DNA of 14,136 bases from Actinomycetota bacterium (GCA_003242605.1 QGUZ01000116.1:1-14136), one strand, 5' to 3'; shown: positions 6,498-14,136, counted from the first letter of the stretch. Notes: generated from the letters alone by a model not told the origin. Translations and numbers: made by a program.

Positions 6498-6602
6498 ATG
6501 ATGTCGGCTATGAAGGGGACACAGCTCCGGGGATATCAACGCCCTGGCGCTGACCGGCCGACCCTGTATCTGCACATCAAGATCGGCGATGGCGACAAGT
6601 GA
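6498..6602 (+). CDS. Possible 34-residue small protein
   Basis: A short open frame starting ATG ATG and ending TGA at 6600-6602. It contains GTQLRGYQRPGADRPTLYLH and a short acidic-lysine tail (KIGDGDK). AGGTGG lies 7 nt upstream of the first ATG, and a very strong terminator begins 19 nt after the stop, so this would be a complete transcription unit. I recognise no family. It may equally be the 3' end of a decayed gene or a chance frame. Confidence 0.3.
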   Translation: MMSAMKGTQLRGYQRPGADRPTLYLHIKIGDGDK

Positions 6603-6621
6603 CTGATTTACGATCCGCAAC

Positions 6622-6655
6622 AAACCCCATTTCGGGAATATCCGAAATGGGGTTT
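6622..6655. terminator. Strong bidirectional intrinsic terminator
   Basis: AAACCCCATTTCGG (6622-6635) and CCGAAATGGGGTTT (6642-6655) make a perfect 14-bp stem with a 6-nt loop. The A/T ends and the T-rich run after it (to about 6673) are typical of Rho-independent terminators. It lies within the open frame that starts at 6599, which is one reason to reject that early start for the next gene. Confidence 0.85.
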
Positions 6656-6663
6656 AATGTGCT

Positions 6664-6694
6664 TTGCTTTTTGTGCGGAAAACTTGAGTACCAT
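6664..6694 (+). promoter_or_regulatory. Weak candidate promoter for the membrane/Asp-box pair
   Basis: TTGCTT (6664-6669) and TACCAT (6689-6694) are separated by 19 bp, in the AT-rich gap between the terminator and the start codon at 6731. The spacing is long, so this is tentative. Confidence 0.25.
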
Positions 6695-6730
6695 CAGATC
6701 GGATCCCGTTTAGAGGTCGACCGATGGTGG

Positions 6731-7780
6731 ATGATGGGCAAGAAAAGGCGATTCGCCCGTTCTGGGTGGTTCCTGCTGGTAATAACGTTGCTTTCCGTTG
6801 GCGCTGCGGTTCTCTTCCCGCTGAAACCCAACTGGATCGTTGTTCCTGCTGCCGTCGGTGTGGTGCTACTTCTTGGTATCACTATCGCAAAGCGTCGGCG
6901 GCGGAATCGTGCAAGTGGCGGAGGTGATACCGCAGCGGAAGGGGAGAGCGGGGCCGATTCCTCTAACTCTACGTTGGTGACCGTTTTCAACACAGTCCTC
7001 ATCAGCTCGCTGGTTTACATCGGGGGAAACGTAGTGCAACCGGTTATTAAGCCCTACATGACACGGCTGGTCGTGAAAATAGATGAATGGGTTGGCAATC
7101 GTCCGCTCCAGGTGGCGACTCAGAGCTGGCCCGCCGACCCCGGTTGTGATTTCACAACGTCCGTGGCCATGCCCGTAGGGGGTCCAGCGGCCACGAGTAT
7201 CGAGTACACGTTTCAGGAGGACCCACGGGCGAGTGTGATTAAGAGGGGGGGTGCGTCATGGGAACTAGGAGCTCTGACGTTCACACTCACGTCCCAGCGG
7301 GCCACCGTGCATCTGGTGGCGGTTGAGCCGGTAATTCTCAGCCGTGAGGACAATCCTGACATTGATTGGATTTTAACGCGGACGCGAGGATGCGGTCCAG
7401 GGACAGGACACTATCTACGCCTCAATCTTGACACTTCCCGGTTGTATAAGATCGTCGATGGAAAAGAGTATCCCGAGCACTCGCCGAAAGGTGGTCCAGG
7501 TGTACGTGGTGTCACCATTACTCCGGAATCTCCTCTTTTTGTGCGTATGCAGGTAACGAGCTGCGCCGCGCGCATGTACACCTGGTTTCTAAGAATACGA
7601 TATGTTTCCGATGGTCAGCCGGGAGTTTTGCAGATCGGTAGCGAGAAGGAGCCGTTCCGGTCGGTCGGCGGGATCGAAGGGATACCGATATTCGATATCA
7701 GCTCGGGTGAAGTCGGCGAACAATTGCAGCCTTTTGTCACCGGCAAACGCAGTTCCAGGAAGTGTGGAGACAACCTATGA
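6731..7780 (+). CDS. Hypothetical three-helix membrane protein with outer domain
   Basis: A 349-residue protein of no family I can name. Hydrophobic helices lie at about 11-31, 34-53 and 81-101. KKRR before the first helix and KRRRRNR (54-60) after the second place both on the cytoplasmic side. A Gly/Ser/acidic linker (62-80) precedes the third helix, which puts residues from about 105 onwards outside. That domain looks beta-rich and has four cysteines (139, 221, 278, 345) that could form disulfides. Its pattern (WELG-x-L near 177, a GCG near 222, PFRSVGG near 308) recalls a recurrent actinobacterial extracellular domain of unknown function. The frame is open from 6599, but that start sits before a terminator; ATG at 6731 or 6734 is preferred, with only a weak ribosome site. 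Its stop overlaps the next start (ATGA). GC is lower than in the flanks and a TTA codon is present. Confidence 0.7.
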   Translation: MMGKKRRFARSGWFLLVITLLSVGAAVLFPLKPNWIVVPAAVGVVLLLGITIAKRRRRNRASGGGDTAAEGESGADSSNSTLVTVFNTVLISSLVYIGGNVVQPVIKPYMTRLVVKIDEWVGNRPLQVATQSWPADPGCDFTTSVAMPVGGPAATSIEYTFQEDPRASVIKRGGASWELGALTFTLTSQRATVHLVAVEPVILSREDNPDIDWILTRTRGCGPGTGHYLRLNLDTSRLYKIVDGKEYPEHSPKGGPGVRGVTITPESPLFVRMQVTSCAARMYTWFLRIRYVSDGQPGVLQIGSEKEPFRSVGGIEGIPIFDISSGEVGEQLQPFVTGKRSSRKCGDNL

Positions 7781-8988
7781 CGAGGCTGTTCGGCGTGTTA
7801 TTCGTGACCCTTTTGATTCTGAGTATAGGCGGCGCTGAACATCGCACGATCCCCCATCTTGATACCTGGAGCTATGTTCCGTTGAGCGGTCTTGGGCTGA
7901 AGGTCGGATCCTTCAGCCCGGAGTTCGTCACAGCCACGCGTGACGGTTTCGTTGCCGTGGGGTCAGCGAGTGACGGGATTCATCTGCAGTCGTGGGCTTC
8001 TCGAGATGGAGTGAACTGGAGGCCCGGGCTCCTGTCTCGGATCGATCCGCCAAAGGGCAAGAGGTTCGCGGCCACCGGAATAGCGGCTGGAGCCAACGGC
8101 GTGGTTGCCATCGGAGTCACCGGCGACACCGATAAAATGAGGTACGCCACATGGCTCTCACGCGACGGCCACACCTGGGCCGCGGGGCCGAATATCCCGC
8201 CGACCCCGGGTCAGATTTTTGGGCAACCAGATGTGGTGTCCGTCGGAGGTCGGATAGTCGCCGCCGTCGGCGAACCTCCCACTTTTTGGGAGTTGAGTCA
8301 GGAGAATAAATGGCGACGTCTCTCGATCGATCTGCCGGCCGGATGCAGATTCAATGAACTAATCTCGGGAAGTATCCCGGAAATCACTTTGCTCGGTAGC
8401 TGCACGCACTCCCCGACTGATGCCTGGCTGCCCAATGTAGTCTTAACGGAGGATAAGAATGGGTCCTTAAAGGCGATAACTGACGGGCTCTCTTTCGACT
8501 ACATCGACAGCGTCTCCTCCGATGGTAAGACGATACTGATCAATGGACTGAAAGAGCTGAATGGCACCCAGGGCGGCGAGGGCGAATCTCCGGTCCGCGT
8601 GATCTATCGTTCAACAGACGGAGGACAGACATGGTCCTCGATATCTAATCTGCCCGACACGGTCGAGCATACCTTGGGAGACTCTGACGCTTTCAATGTC
8701 GCTCCACGATCATTTGTCATAGCCGGTTTGAGTCGTGATCACAAGACAACGACCGACGCGCCCACCTTATGGACGTCGACGGATGACGGTCGGAGTTGGG
8801 AAGCGCACAGGCTCCCTGCATATCGTGAGGATATGTCACTCGGTGCGATCTCCGCATTTGATGACGTGGTCATCGTCATCGCCAATCGCATGCAGTGGCC
8901 CAACGGCATCCCAGTGGGAATCATCATCAACCGGCCTTGTGACCGTGAAGCTCCGACTGGCTGTGTAGCAGCCGAGAAAGCTGCATGA
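7777..8988 (+). CDS. Secreted Asp-box (BNR-like) repeat protein
   Basis: A 403-residue exported protein. An N-terminal hydrophobic segment (residues 4-18) ends at GGA before EHR and looks like a signal peptide; there is no lipobox cysteine. Four Asp-box motifs (S-x-D-x-G-x-x-W type) occur at S75-W81, S128-W134, S279-W286 and S334-W341, so a beta-propeller is likely, as in sialidases and Vps10/BNR proteins. No sialidase arginine triad can be assigned, so an enzyme activity is not claimed. ATG at 7777 overlaps the preceding stop (ATGA) and has GGAGA 6 nt upstream, so the two genes are translationally coupled and may act as a cell-surface pair. TTA codons (for example at 7798 and 8764) and lower GC suggest acquired DNA. 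Confidence 0.8.
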   Translation: MTRLFGVLFVTLLILSIGGAEHRTIPHLDTWSYVPLSGLGLKVGSFSPEFVTATRDGFVAVGSASDGIHLQSWASRDGVNWRPGLLSRIDPPKGKRFAATGIAAGANGVVAIGVTGDTDKMRYATWLSRDGHTWAAGPNIPPTPGQIFGQPDVVSVGGRIVAAVGEPPTFWELSQENKWRRLSIDLPAGCRFNELISGSIPEITLLGSCTHSPTDAWLPNVVLTEDKNGSLKAITDGLSFDYIDSVSSDGKTILINGLKELNGTQGGEGESPVRVIYRSTDGGQTWSSISNLPDTVEHTLGDSDAFNVAPRSFVIAGLSRDHKTTTDAPTLWTSTDDGRSWEAHRLPAYREDMSLGAISAFDDVVIVIANRMQWPNGIPVGIIINRPCDREAPTGCVAAEKAA

Positions 8989-9229
8989 AGGGCAGCTTGG
9001 TCGGGCCGGGATCTTTGGTGTGTTCGGCAGCGAGGCCGAGCGGGGCGGTGCGGTAGGCCTCCGACGGTATAGGAGGTCGGCTCAGACGACTGCCCGAAAG
9101 ACGCTGGTAGTCGAGGAGTGTGGTCTCCATCAGGTGGGGAAGGTCGGCGGCGCTGGTCGTCGGTACGTCGCGGCCCGGGCGAGAGGCTCTAGCAAAGTGG
9201 TCTGAAAGTGGCCCGGCCGCTGACTCCAC
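8927..9229 (-). pseudogene. Possible decayed or hypothetical coding remnant
   Basis: A 100-codon minus-strand frame from GTG at 9229. Its middle part (DVPTTSAADLPHLMETT and nearby) has protein-like composition and GC-biased third positions, while its ends do not. It has no ribosome binding site, and its 3' end overlaps the end of the convergent Asp-box gene by 62 bp. I recognise no family. A remnant of a mobile or accessory gene is possible. Confidence 0.25.
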
Positions 9230-9523
9230 GATGAGTGGAGCTACTGGTGCCGGCGAGCGCGCGCTGGGATGACCGCCCAGCTGGTGGGGTCGGTTACGGC
9301 CCCAGTCTGTACCCGGAGAGCAACGTATGAATGACGCGGCCTACGGGCCGACTCCACGGGAACGGAGCGGACCGTAGCGAAAACGATCGACGAGTTCCAG
9401 ATCAGCGGTGGGGACGAGGCCGCTGACCTGGACTCGTGAGACTCGGTCTGCTGCACCTCACTTCAGTGGTAGAGGGCATCGCGCGCTACGGCCGTCGGCT
9501 GGCGTCCCTGCGCCCGGCGCCGG
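9230..9523. other. Intergenic/degenerate stretch at the right edge of the low-GC region
   Basis: No gene is recognised. A small hairpin, CTCCAC/GTGGAG, sits at 9224-9240, and GACTCCACG recurs at 9222 and 9350. A short plus-strand frame at 9335-9442 ends in an acidic peptide (DEFQISGGDEAADLDS) but has no usable start codon or ribosome site. Confidence 0.35.
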
Positions 9524-10357
9524 TCAGCCGGCGTCGGGGGTGAGGACGTCGGAGACCTCGACGACGGCGATGCGGTCGGGGGTGAGGTGGGGGCGGTACT
9601 CCTTCTCCGGGGTGGCGGCGTCGGTGACGACGAGGGTGAAGTCGGCGAGGCGGGCGAAGGAGTAGGGGGCGACGCGGGTGAACTTGGAGTGGTCGACGAG
9701 GAGGATGCGGCGGTCGCCGACGGCGAGGGCGGCGCGCTTGACCAGGACCGAGTCCTGGTCGGGGTGGTAGCACTCGCCGCCGCTGACCGCGGGGGTGGAG
9801 ATGAACACCGCGTCGAGGCGCAGCCGGCCGATGGCGTCGTGGGCGAGCAGGCCGACGTTGGCGTCGAACGCGGGCCGGTAGGTGCCGCCGATCATCACCA
9901 CCTCGAGCCCGTGGTCGACCAGCACGCGGGTGAGCGACAGCGAGTTGGTGACCACGGTGATGCCGGTCAGCCGGGCCAGGTACGGCACGAGCGGCAGGCA
10001 CGAGGTGCTGTCGTCCATGAACACGGTCATGCCCCGCTGCAGCTCGCGCGCGGCCCGGGCGGCGATCGCCTCCTTCTCCCGCACCGCGGTGCGGGCCCGG
10101 TCGTCCCAGCTCGCCTCGCTGTCCAGGGCGTGCACCGACGCCCGGGTCACCGACTCGCTGACCGCCCCACCGCGAACCTTGCGCAGCAGCCCCTGCTTCT
10201 GCAGGATGTCCAGGTCGCGGTGGGCGGTCATCGCGCTGATGCCGAACTCCCGGACCAGCTCCTCGATGGTCACCTTGCCACGCCGCTCGAGCAGCTCGAT
10301 GGTCTTGCGGTGCCGTTCCATCTGCACCGGGGTCAGTCGGCGGAACTGGTGTGGCAA
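9524..10357 (-). CDS. DeoR/GlpR-family transcriptional regulator
   Basis: A 277-residue regulator of typical DeoR length. The winged helix-turn-helix is at about 28-66 (VTIEELVREFGISAMTAHRD, then LDILQKQGLLRKVRGGA). The C-terminal sugar-phosphate sensor domain shows DDSTS (115-119), TNSLSLTRVL (137-146), GGTYRP (157-162), FISTPAVSGGE (185-195) and DHSKF (222-226). Such proteins usually repress carbohydrate operons until a phosphorylated sugar binds. The start is TTG at 10357, supported by AGGGGG 5 nt upstream; an in-frame ATG 12 codons later is the alternative. It follows the polyol dehydrogenase in the same direction after 74 nt that include a hairpin, and so probably controls that operon. 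D115 with S/T117 stands where many members have DSGST, a mild variation. Confidence 0.92.
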   Translation of the reverse strand: MPHQFRRLTPVQMERHRKTIELLERRGKVTIEELVREFGISAMTAHRDLDILQKQGLLRKVRGGAVSESVTRASVHALDSEASWDDRARTAVREKEAIAARAARELQRGMTVFMDDSTSCLPLVPYLARLTGITVVTNSLSLTRVLVDHGLEVVMIGGTYRPAFDANVGLLAHDAIGRLRLDAVFISTPAVSGGECYHPDQDSVLVKRAALAVGDRRILLVDHSKFTRVAPYSFARLADFTLVVTDAATPEKEYRPHLTPDRIAVVEVSDVLTPDAG

Positions 10358-10398
10358 GGCAGCCCCCTCTGCTCTATCCGGGAAGTCGCTGTACGGCG

Positions 10399-10417
10399 CG
10401 GCGGCGGATCGCCGCCG
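10399..10417 (-). terminator. Hairpin between the dehydrogenase and the regulator gene
   Basis: CGGCGGC (10399-10405) pairs with GCCGCCG (10411-10417) around a 5-nt loop, 15 nt beyond the dehydrogenase stop. There is no T-run. It may reduce read-through from the transport operon into the regulator gene. Confidence 0.45.
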
Positions 10418-10431
10418 TCATGAACTCGCCG

Positions 10432-11493
10432 TCATTCAATATTGGTGCCATTCGGGCGAACGATGACCTTGAGGGCGGTCGGATCCTGCCGGGCGGCCAG
10501 CAGCGCCCGCTCGGTCTCGTCCAGCCCGAACCGTGCGGTCACCAGTCCGTCGAGGTCGACCGCCCCGGAGGCGGCGAGCGAGATCGCGGCCGGGTAGGCG
10601 TGGGCGTACCGGAACGTGCCGGTCACCCACAGCTCGTTGCGCTGCACCACGTCGACGGGGACCGGCACGGTCGGGTCGCCCATGCCGACGAGCACGACGG
10701 TGCCGGCGGGGGCCACGCAGCGGATGCCGGAGTCGATCGCGGCGGGGCTGCCGGAGCACTCCAGCAGCACGTCGGCGTCGGCGATCACCGACGCGGGGTC
10801 TTGCTCGCGCACGTTCACCACCTCGTGCGCGCCGAGCCGCCGGGCCACGCCGAGCCGGTGCTCGCTCACGTCGGTGGCGACGATGCGCGACGCGCCCCGC
10901 GCCCGGGCCACCTGCACGCACAGCAGCCCGATCGGCCCGGCCCCGCTCACCAGCACCGACGTGCCGGGCTCGACGCGGGCCTTGCGGTTCGCCCACACCG
11001 CCACCGACAGCGGCTCGATGAGCGCGGCCGCCTCGTCCGACAGCGAGTCCGGCACCGGGTGCGCGAACGCCTCGTCGAGCGTCACGTACTGGGCGAACGC
11101 CCCGTCGACCGGGGGAGTGGCGAAGAACCGCACGTCCGGGCACAGGTTGTACCGGCCGCTACGGCACTCGCGGCACTGGCCGCAGGGCACCCCGGGCTCC
11201 ATCGCGACCCGGGTGCCGGGCCGTACCCGGGTGACCTCGGGGCCGGTGGCGACGACCGTGCCCGAGGCCTCGTGGCCGAGCACGAGCGGCGCCTTCACGA
11301 CGAAGTCGGCGATGCGGCCGTGCTCGTAGTAGTGGACGTCGGAGCCGCACACCCCCACCGCGGATACCCGGATCAGCACCTCGCGCGGGCCGGGCGTGGG
11401 CACGGGCTGCTTCTCCAGGCGGACGTCCCCGGGGGAGTGCAGGACGGCGGCCTGCTGCACGTCCGGCAGGGTGATGGTCGGTGCTTCGGTCAT
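10432..11493 (-). CDS. Zinc-dependent MDR dehydrogenase, polyol (sorbitol/xylitol) type
   Basis: A 353-residue medium-chain dehydrogenase that should oxidise a sugar alcohol to a ketose with NAD+. Catalytic zinc ligands are C49 (GVCGSDVHYY) and the H74-E75 pair (GHEASG), with E160 (IEPLSVA) nearby as in sorbitol dehydrogenases. The structural zinc cysteines are C104, C107, C110 and C118. The Rossmann turn is SGAGPIG (183-189), and D208 at the end of the second strand favours NAD+ over NADP+. ATG at 11493 overlaps the permease stop (ATGA), so it is coupled to the transport genes; the longer open frame upstream is only a shadow of the permease. The context says that the imported substrate is oxidised at once in the cytoplasm. 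The exact polyol cannot be read from the sequence. Confidence 0.92.
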   Translation of the reverse strand: MTEAPTITLPDVQQAAVLHSPGDVRLEKQPVPTPGPREVLIRVSAVGVCGSDVHYYEHGRIADFVVKAPLVLGHEASGTVVATGPEVTRVRPGTRVAMEPGVPCGQCRECRSGRYNLCPDVRFFATPPVDGAFAQYVTLDEAFAHPVPDSLSDEAAALIEPLSVAVWANRKARVEPGTSVLVSGAGPIGLLCVQVARARGASRIVATDVSEHRLGVARRLGAHEVVNVREQDPASVIADADVLLECSGSPAAIDSGIRCVAPAGTVVLVGMGDPTVPVPVDVVQRNELWVTGTFRYAHAYPAAISLAASGAVDLDGLVTARFGLDETERALLAARQDPTALKVIVRPNGTNIE

Positions 11494-12344
11494 TCGGCGG
11501 TCACGGCTCCAAGGGTCAGGCCGGTGACGAGCCACCGGCGAACTGCGAGTCCGGCAACGATCATGGGAAGGGTGACGACGACGCCGAGCGCGGTGAGCTG
11601 GCCCCAGTCGACGCCGCCCTGGGTGATGAGGCGCCCGGCCGCCATCGGCAGGGTCTGCGAGGCCGGGCCGGCAAAGCTGGAGGCGAACGCGTAGTCGTTC
11701 CAGGAGAACACCGCGCACAGCACGCCGGTGGTCACCAGGCCGGGCTTGACGGTGGGCAGCACCACGTGCCAGAAGGCCTGCCACCGGCTCGCGCCCGACA
11801 CCAGCGCCGCCTCCTCGATCGACCGCGGCACGTCGGCGAAGAACGCGCTCATCAGCCAGATCGCGAACGGCAGGCTGAACGACAGGTAGGCGAGGATGAG
11901 CCCGGCCACCGAGTCGAGCAGGTTCAGGTGCCGGAAGATGATGAACAGCGGCAGGATCACGGCCGCGATCGGCGCCATCCGGGTGCTGATGATCCAGAAG
12001 GCCAGATGCTTGCGGCCGCGGCCGTGCCAGTGCGCCAGGCCGTACCCGGCGATCGTGCCGAGGGCGAGGGCGAGCGCGGTCGCCGTCACGGTCGCGATCA
12101 CGCTGTTGATCGCGAACGGCGTGATGTCGTTGCCCGCGCTGAACAGTTTGGCGTAGTTCTCCAGCGTCGGGGTGAAGACCAGGGTCGGGGTGCTGGTCTT
12201 GATCGCGCTCTCCGGCTTGACCGAGGAGAGCAGCATCCAGCCGAGCGGGATCACCGTCCAGGCGAGGATGATCGCGACCAGTACCGCGGTGAGCGCGCGG
12301 ACGAGCGGGGACCGGCCGCCGAGCGTCGCAGGGCTGCCGCTCAT
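11490..12344 (-). CDS. Carbohydrate ABC transporter permease, MalG type
   Basis: A 284-residue inner-membrane permease of the binding-protein-dependent family, with about six helices (first at 16-38, others near 77-103, 112-138, 144-170, 200-222 and 247-272). The EAA loop that contacts the ATPase is at 178-197: EAALVSG, then LP at 196-197. MalG-type members are about this length. It starts with ATG at 12344, overlapping the stop of the first permease (ATGA), and its own stop overlaps the dehydrogenase start. It pairs with the upstream permease and the solute-binding protein to import a sugar or sugar alcohol. Confidence 0.93.
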   Translation of the reverse strand: MSGSPATLGGRSPLVRALTAVLVAIILAWTVIPLGWMLLSSVKPESAIKTSTPTLVFTPTLENYAKLFSAGNDITPFAINSVIATVTATALALALGTIAGYGLAHWHGRGRKHLAFWIISTRMAPIAAVILPLFIIFRHLNLLDSVAGLILAYLSFSLPFAIWLMSAFFADVPRSIEEAALVSGASRWQAFWHVVLPTVKPGLVTTGVLCAVFSWNDYAFASSFAGPASQTLPMAAGRLITQGGVDWGQLTALGVVVTLPMIVAGLAVRRWLVTGLTLGAVTAE

Positions 12345-13288
12345 TTGGTGAGCCCCTTTCTGCCCAGGATGCCGACGAAGACGTTGGCCAGGATGATCGA
12401 GAACAGCAGCATCACCAGGCCGATCACGGACGCGTAGCCGATCTCCCGGAACCGGAACGCGGTCTCGTACAGCCGGATCGGGATGATCTTCGTGGCGTCC
12501 GCGGGGCCGCCGTTGGTGGTGATCGTGATGATGTCGAAGAAGCGCACCGCGTCCATCGCCCGCACCAGCAGCGCGACGAGCAGCACGCCCTTGATCGTGG
12601 GGAGGACCACCGAGCGCAGCGTCTGCCAGTAGCCCGCCCCGTCCACCGAGGCGGCCTCGAACAGCGGCTGCGGCACCGCGGTCAGCCCGGCCAGGGTGAT
12701 CAGCGCGACCAGCGGCGTCCACTGCCAGGCGTCCATCGCCACCACCGCGATCATCGCCGTGCTGCCCTCGCCGAGCACGTCGCCCTCGAAGCCGAGGCCG
12801 CGCAGCACCCACGCGTACAGGCCGATCGTGTAGTCGGTGAGGAACCGGCCGAGCAGGCCGACGATGATCGGCGCGAGGAACATCGGCAGCAGCACGAGGG
12901 CGAACAGCAGGCCCCGCCCGCGGGTGATCTGGTAGAGCACGAGCGCCACGAGGATGCCGCCGAGCATCTCCAGGCCGAGGGTGAGCACGAGGTAGATGAG
13001 GCTCACCACCCAGGAGGCGCGCACGTCGGGGTCGGTGAACAGGCGCTGCCAGTTCTCCAGGCCCGCCGGCTCGAACCGCAGCCCGCCGAGCAGCTTCACC
13101 TCGGTGAAGCTCATGTAGATCAAGGTGAGGAACGGCAGCAGCGACAGGGCGGCCAGCACCAGCAGCGCCGGCAGCATCATGCGCATCTCGAAGCTGGGCG
13201 GCCGCAGGAGCGTGCGCGACCCGCTCCGGTCGCGCACGCCCTGCCGTGCCGTCGTCCCCACGACCTTCAGGTCGGAGGCCACCGGCAT
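12341..13288 (-). CDS. Carbohydrate ABC transporter permease, MalF/UgpA type
   Basis: A 315-residue permease that forms the heterodimer with the MalG-type protein. A polar N-terminal tail of about 35 residues precedes six hydrophobic helices (first at 37-60). The EAA loop EAASVDGAGYW begins at 211 and continues to LP at 229-230. TTNGGP at 257-262 is typical of this subfamily. ATG at 13288 shares its A with the stop of the binding-protein gene (TGATG), so the start is well fixed by coupling. The open frame continues upstream only as a shadow of the binding protein. Confidence 0.93.
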   Translation of the reverse strand: MPVASDLKVVGTTARQGVRDRSGSRTLLRPPSFEMRMMLPALLVLAALSLLPFLTLIYMSFTEVKLLGGLRFEPAGLENWQRLFTDPDVRASWVVSLIYLVLTLGLEMLGGILVALVLYQITRGRGLLFALVLLPMFLAPIIVGLLGRFLTDYTIGLYAWVLRGLGFEGDVLGEGSTAMIAVVAMDAWQWTPLVALITLAGLTAVPQPLFEAASVDGAGYWQTLRSVVLPTIKGVLLVALLVRAMDAVRFFDIITITTNGGPADATKIIPIRLYETAFRFREIGYASVIGLVMLLFSIILANVFVGILGRKGLTK

Positions 13289-14136
13289 CACACCTTGTTG
13301 ATCTCGTCGAACTTCCGGGCCACGTTGCGCATCGCCGCGTCCGGCTTCACCTCGCCCGCGATCATGCGGGACAGCTCGGTGAACAGCGCGGTGTCGAGCT
13401 CGTTCCAGGTGGCGACCTTGGGCCGCAGGCCGATGTTCTCCTGCTTCCAGGCCTCGTTGACGGCGTCCGCGGTGAGGATGTTCGGCAGCTTCGACGGCCG
13501 CTTCTTCGCCTCCTCCACCTCGGGACGCTGGTAGACGGAGGTACGGGTGGGCGTGCCGCCGCCGACCTCGCTGGCGAGGCACATGAACTGGGTGTCCGGC
13601 GAGGTGGCCCAGTTGACGAACAGCCACGCCGCGCCGCGCTCGGCCTCCGAGCAGTTGGCGTTGATGCCGATGCCGGTGCCGCCCCAGATGTTCGCCGAGC
13701 GGGCCGGGCCCTTCGGCAGCGGCGCGTAGCCGACCTTGCCCGGCAGCGCCTTCTCGTTCCCGGCGGCGAACTCGTGCCAGTTCGGACACATGGCGATCTG
13801 CCCGGACTGGAAGGCGCTGCCCACGCCGTCCCAGTCCCAGGTACGCGAGCCCGGGTGGGCGATGCCGAGCAGCTTGGCGTAGAACTCGGCGGCGGCCATC
13901 GCCGCGTCGCTGGTCAGGGTGGCCTTGCCGGGCTCCTTGGTGCCGAGCGTGCCGAGCTGCTGGCCGCCCGCGAAGTAGTCGCCGCCGTAGGCCCACAGCA
14001 CGTTGGAGAAGTCGCACTGCAGCGAGTCGTGCTGCTTGGCCTGGTGGCCGGTGCCGTACGGCACGTCGTCCTTGGCGTTCTTGTTGAACCAGTCGGCGAT
14101 CTGGAAGTACTGCTCCCAGGTGATGTTGATCGACGG
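13288..14136 (-). CDS. Extracellular solute-binding protein, family 1 (partial)
   Basis: The C-terminal 282 codons of a carbohydrate-binding lipoprotein. The N-terminus, with its signal peptide, lies beyond the right edge; the frame stays open to 14136. Features of sugar-binding proteins are visible: W-aromatic patches (NITWEQYFQIADWF at the edge), GGDYFAGG, a YAPLPKGP strand before WGGTGIGIN, and AAWLFVNWATSP. These fit the sugar-cleft segments of MalE/UgpB-like proteins. It is the first visible gene of the transport operon and runs into the first permease by TGATG. The ligand is unknown; the polyol dehydrogenase downstream suggests a sugar alcohol or related sugar. No ABC ATPase is in the window, which is common in actinomycetes that share an MsiK-type ATPase. 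Confidence 0.92.
   Translation of the reverse strand, partial: PSINITWEQYFQIADWFNKNAKDDVPYGTGHQAKQHDSLQCDFSNVLWAYGGDYFAGGQQLGTLGTKEPGKATLTSDAAMAAAEFYAKLLGIAHPGSRTWDWDGVGSAFQSGQIAMCPNWHEFAAGNEKALPGKVGYAPLPKGPARSANIWGGTGIGINANCSEAERGAAWLFVNWATSPDTQFMCLASEVGGGTPTRTSVYQRPEVEEAKKRPSKLPNILTADAVNEAWKQENIGLRPKVATWNELDTALFTELSRMIAGEVKPDAAMRNVARKFDEINKV

Noticed and set aside
6599..6730. Extended N-terminus of the three-helix membrane protein starting at GTG 6599
   Set aside because: It would place the start before and through a perfect intrinsic terminator and lacks a ribosome site; ATG at 6731/6734 fits the membrane topology.
9335..9442. Short acidic frame that could be a peptide-natural-product precursor
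   Set aside because: No start codon, no ribosome site and no modification-enzyme genes nearby.
9460..9515. tRNA-like segment (TTCAGTGGTAGAG resembles a D-arm)
   Set aside because: No matching acceptor stem, anticodon arm or T-arm can be folded around it.
1..14136. CRISPR array, rRNA gene or complete insertion sequence
   Set aside because: No regularly spaced repeats, rRNA motifs or transposase with terminal inverted repeats were seen.

Overview
The window is high-GC DNA with actinobacterial habits: GTG and TTG starts, ATGA and TGATG stop/start overlaps, strongly GC-biased third positions, and a cysteine-rich leader peptide of a kind known from actinomycetes. A filamentous actinomycete fits best. 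I cannot name the genus.

Left part (1-3716). The tail of a short-chain dehydrogenase runs off the left edge. It faces a small SdpI-type membrane protein, with a long perfect hairpin between them. Next, on the minus strand, is an intact PcaF-like thiolase. A GTGA overlap couples it to a frameshifted remnant of a CoA-transferase subunit A (PcaI/ScoA type), so a beta-ketoadipate-type pair appears to have lost its partner. A GC-rich stretch of about 400 bp without a convincing gene follows, then a single-domain, six-helix voltage-gated ion channel. Its selectivity filter, TGEGWPD, resembles calcium-channel filters more than the usual bacterial sodium-channel filter.

Middle part (3717-6231). About 0.9 kb contains no recognisable gene. 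It leads into a compact regulatory region: a sigma70-like promoter bracketed by an 8-bp inverted repeat, a 22-codon leader peptide with two cysteine codons (motif RLHIDLCRLAGSLCR), and several hairpins. Downstream is a DAACS-family amino-acid symporter ending at a hairpin terminator. The leader suggests that the symporter responds to cysteine supply and may import cystine or a related compound.

Right-middle part (6232-9523). Here GC is visibly lower and TTA leucine codons appear, which suggests acquired DNA. A strong perfect 14-bp terminator hairpin precedes a two-gene unit: a three-helix membrane protein with a cysteine-containing outer domain, and a secreted protein with four Asp-box repeats, joined by an ATGA overlap. 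The 3' side is about 500 bp of degenerate or non-coding sequence.

Right part (9524-14136). A minus-strand carbohydrate operon reads solute-binding protein (partial), two ABC permeases, a zinc-dependent polyol-type dehydrogenase, then a DeoR-family regulator. The first four genes overlap at their stop and start codons. No ATPase is visible, so it lies outside the window or is shared. Together they would import a sugar or sugar alcohol, oxidise it, and control expression.
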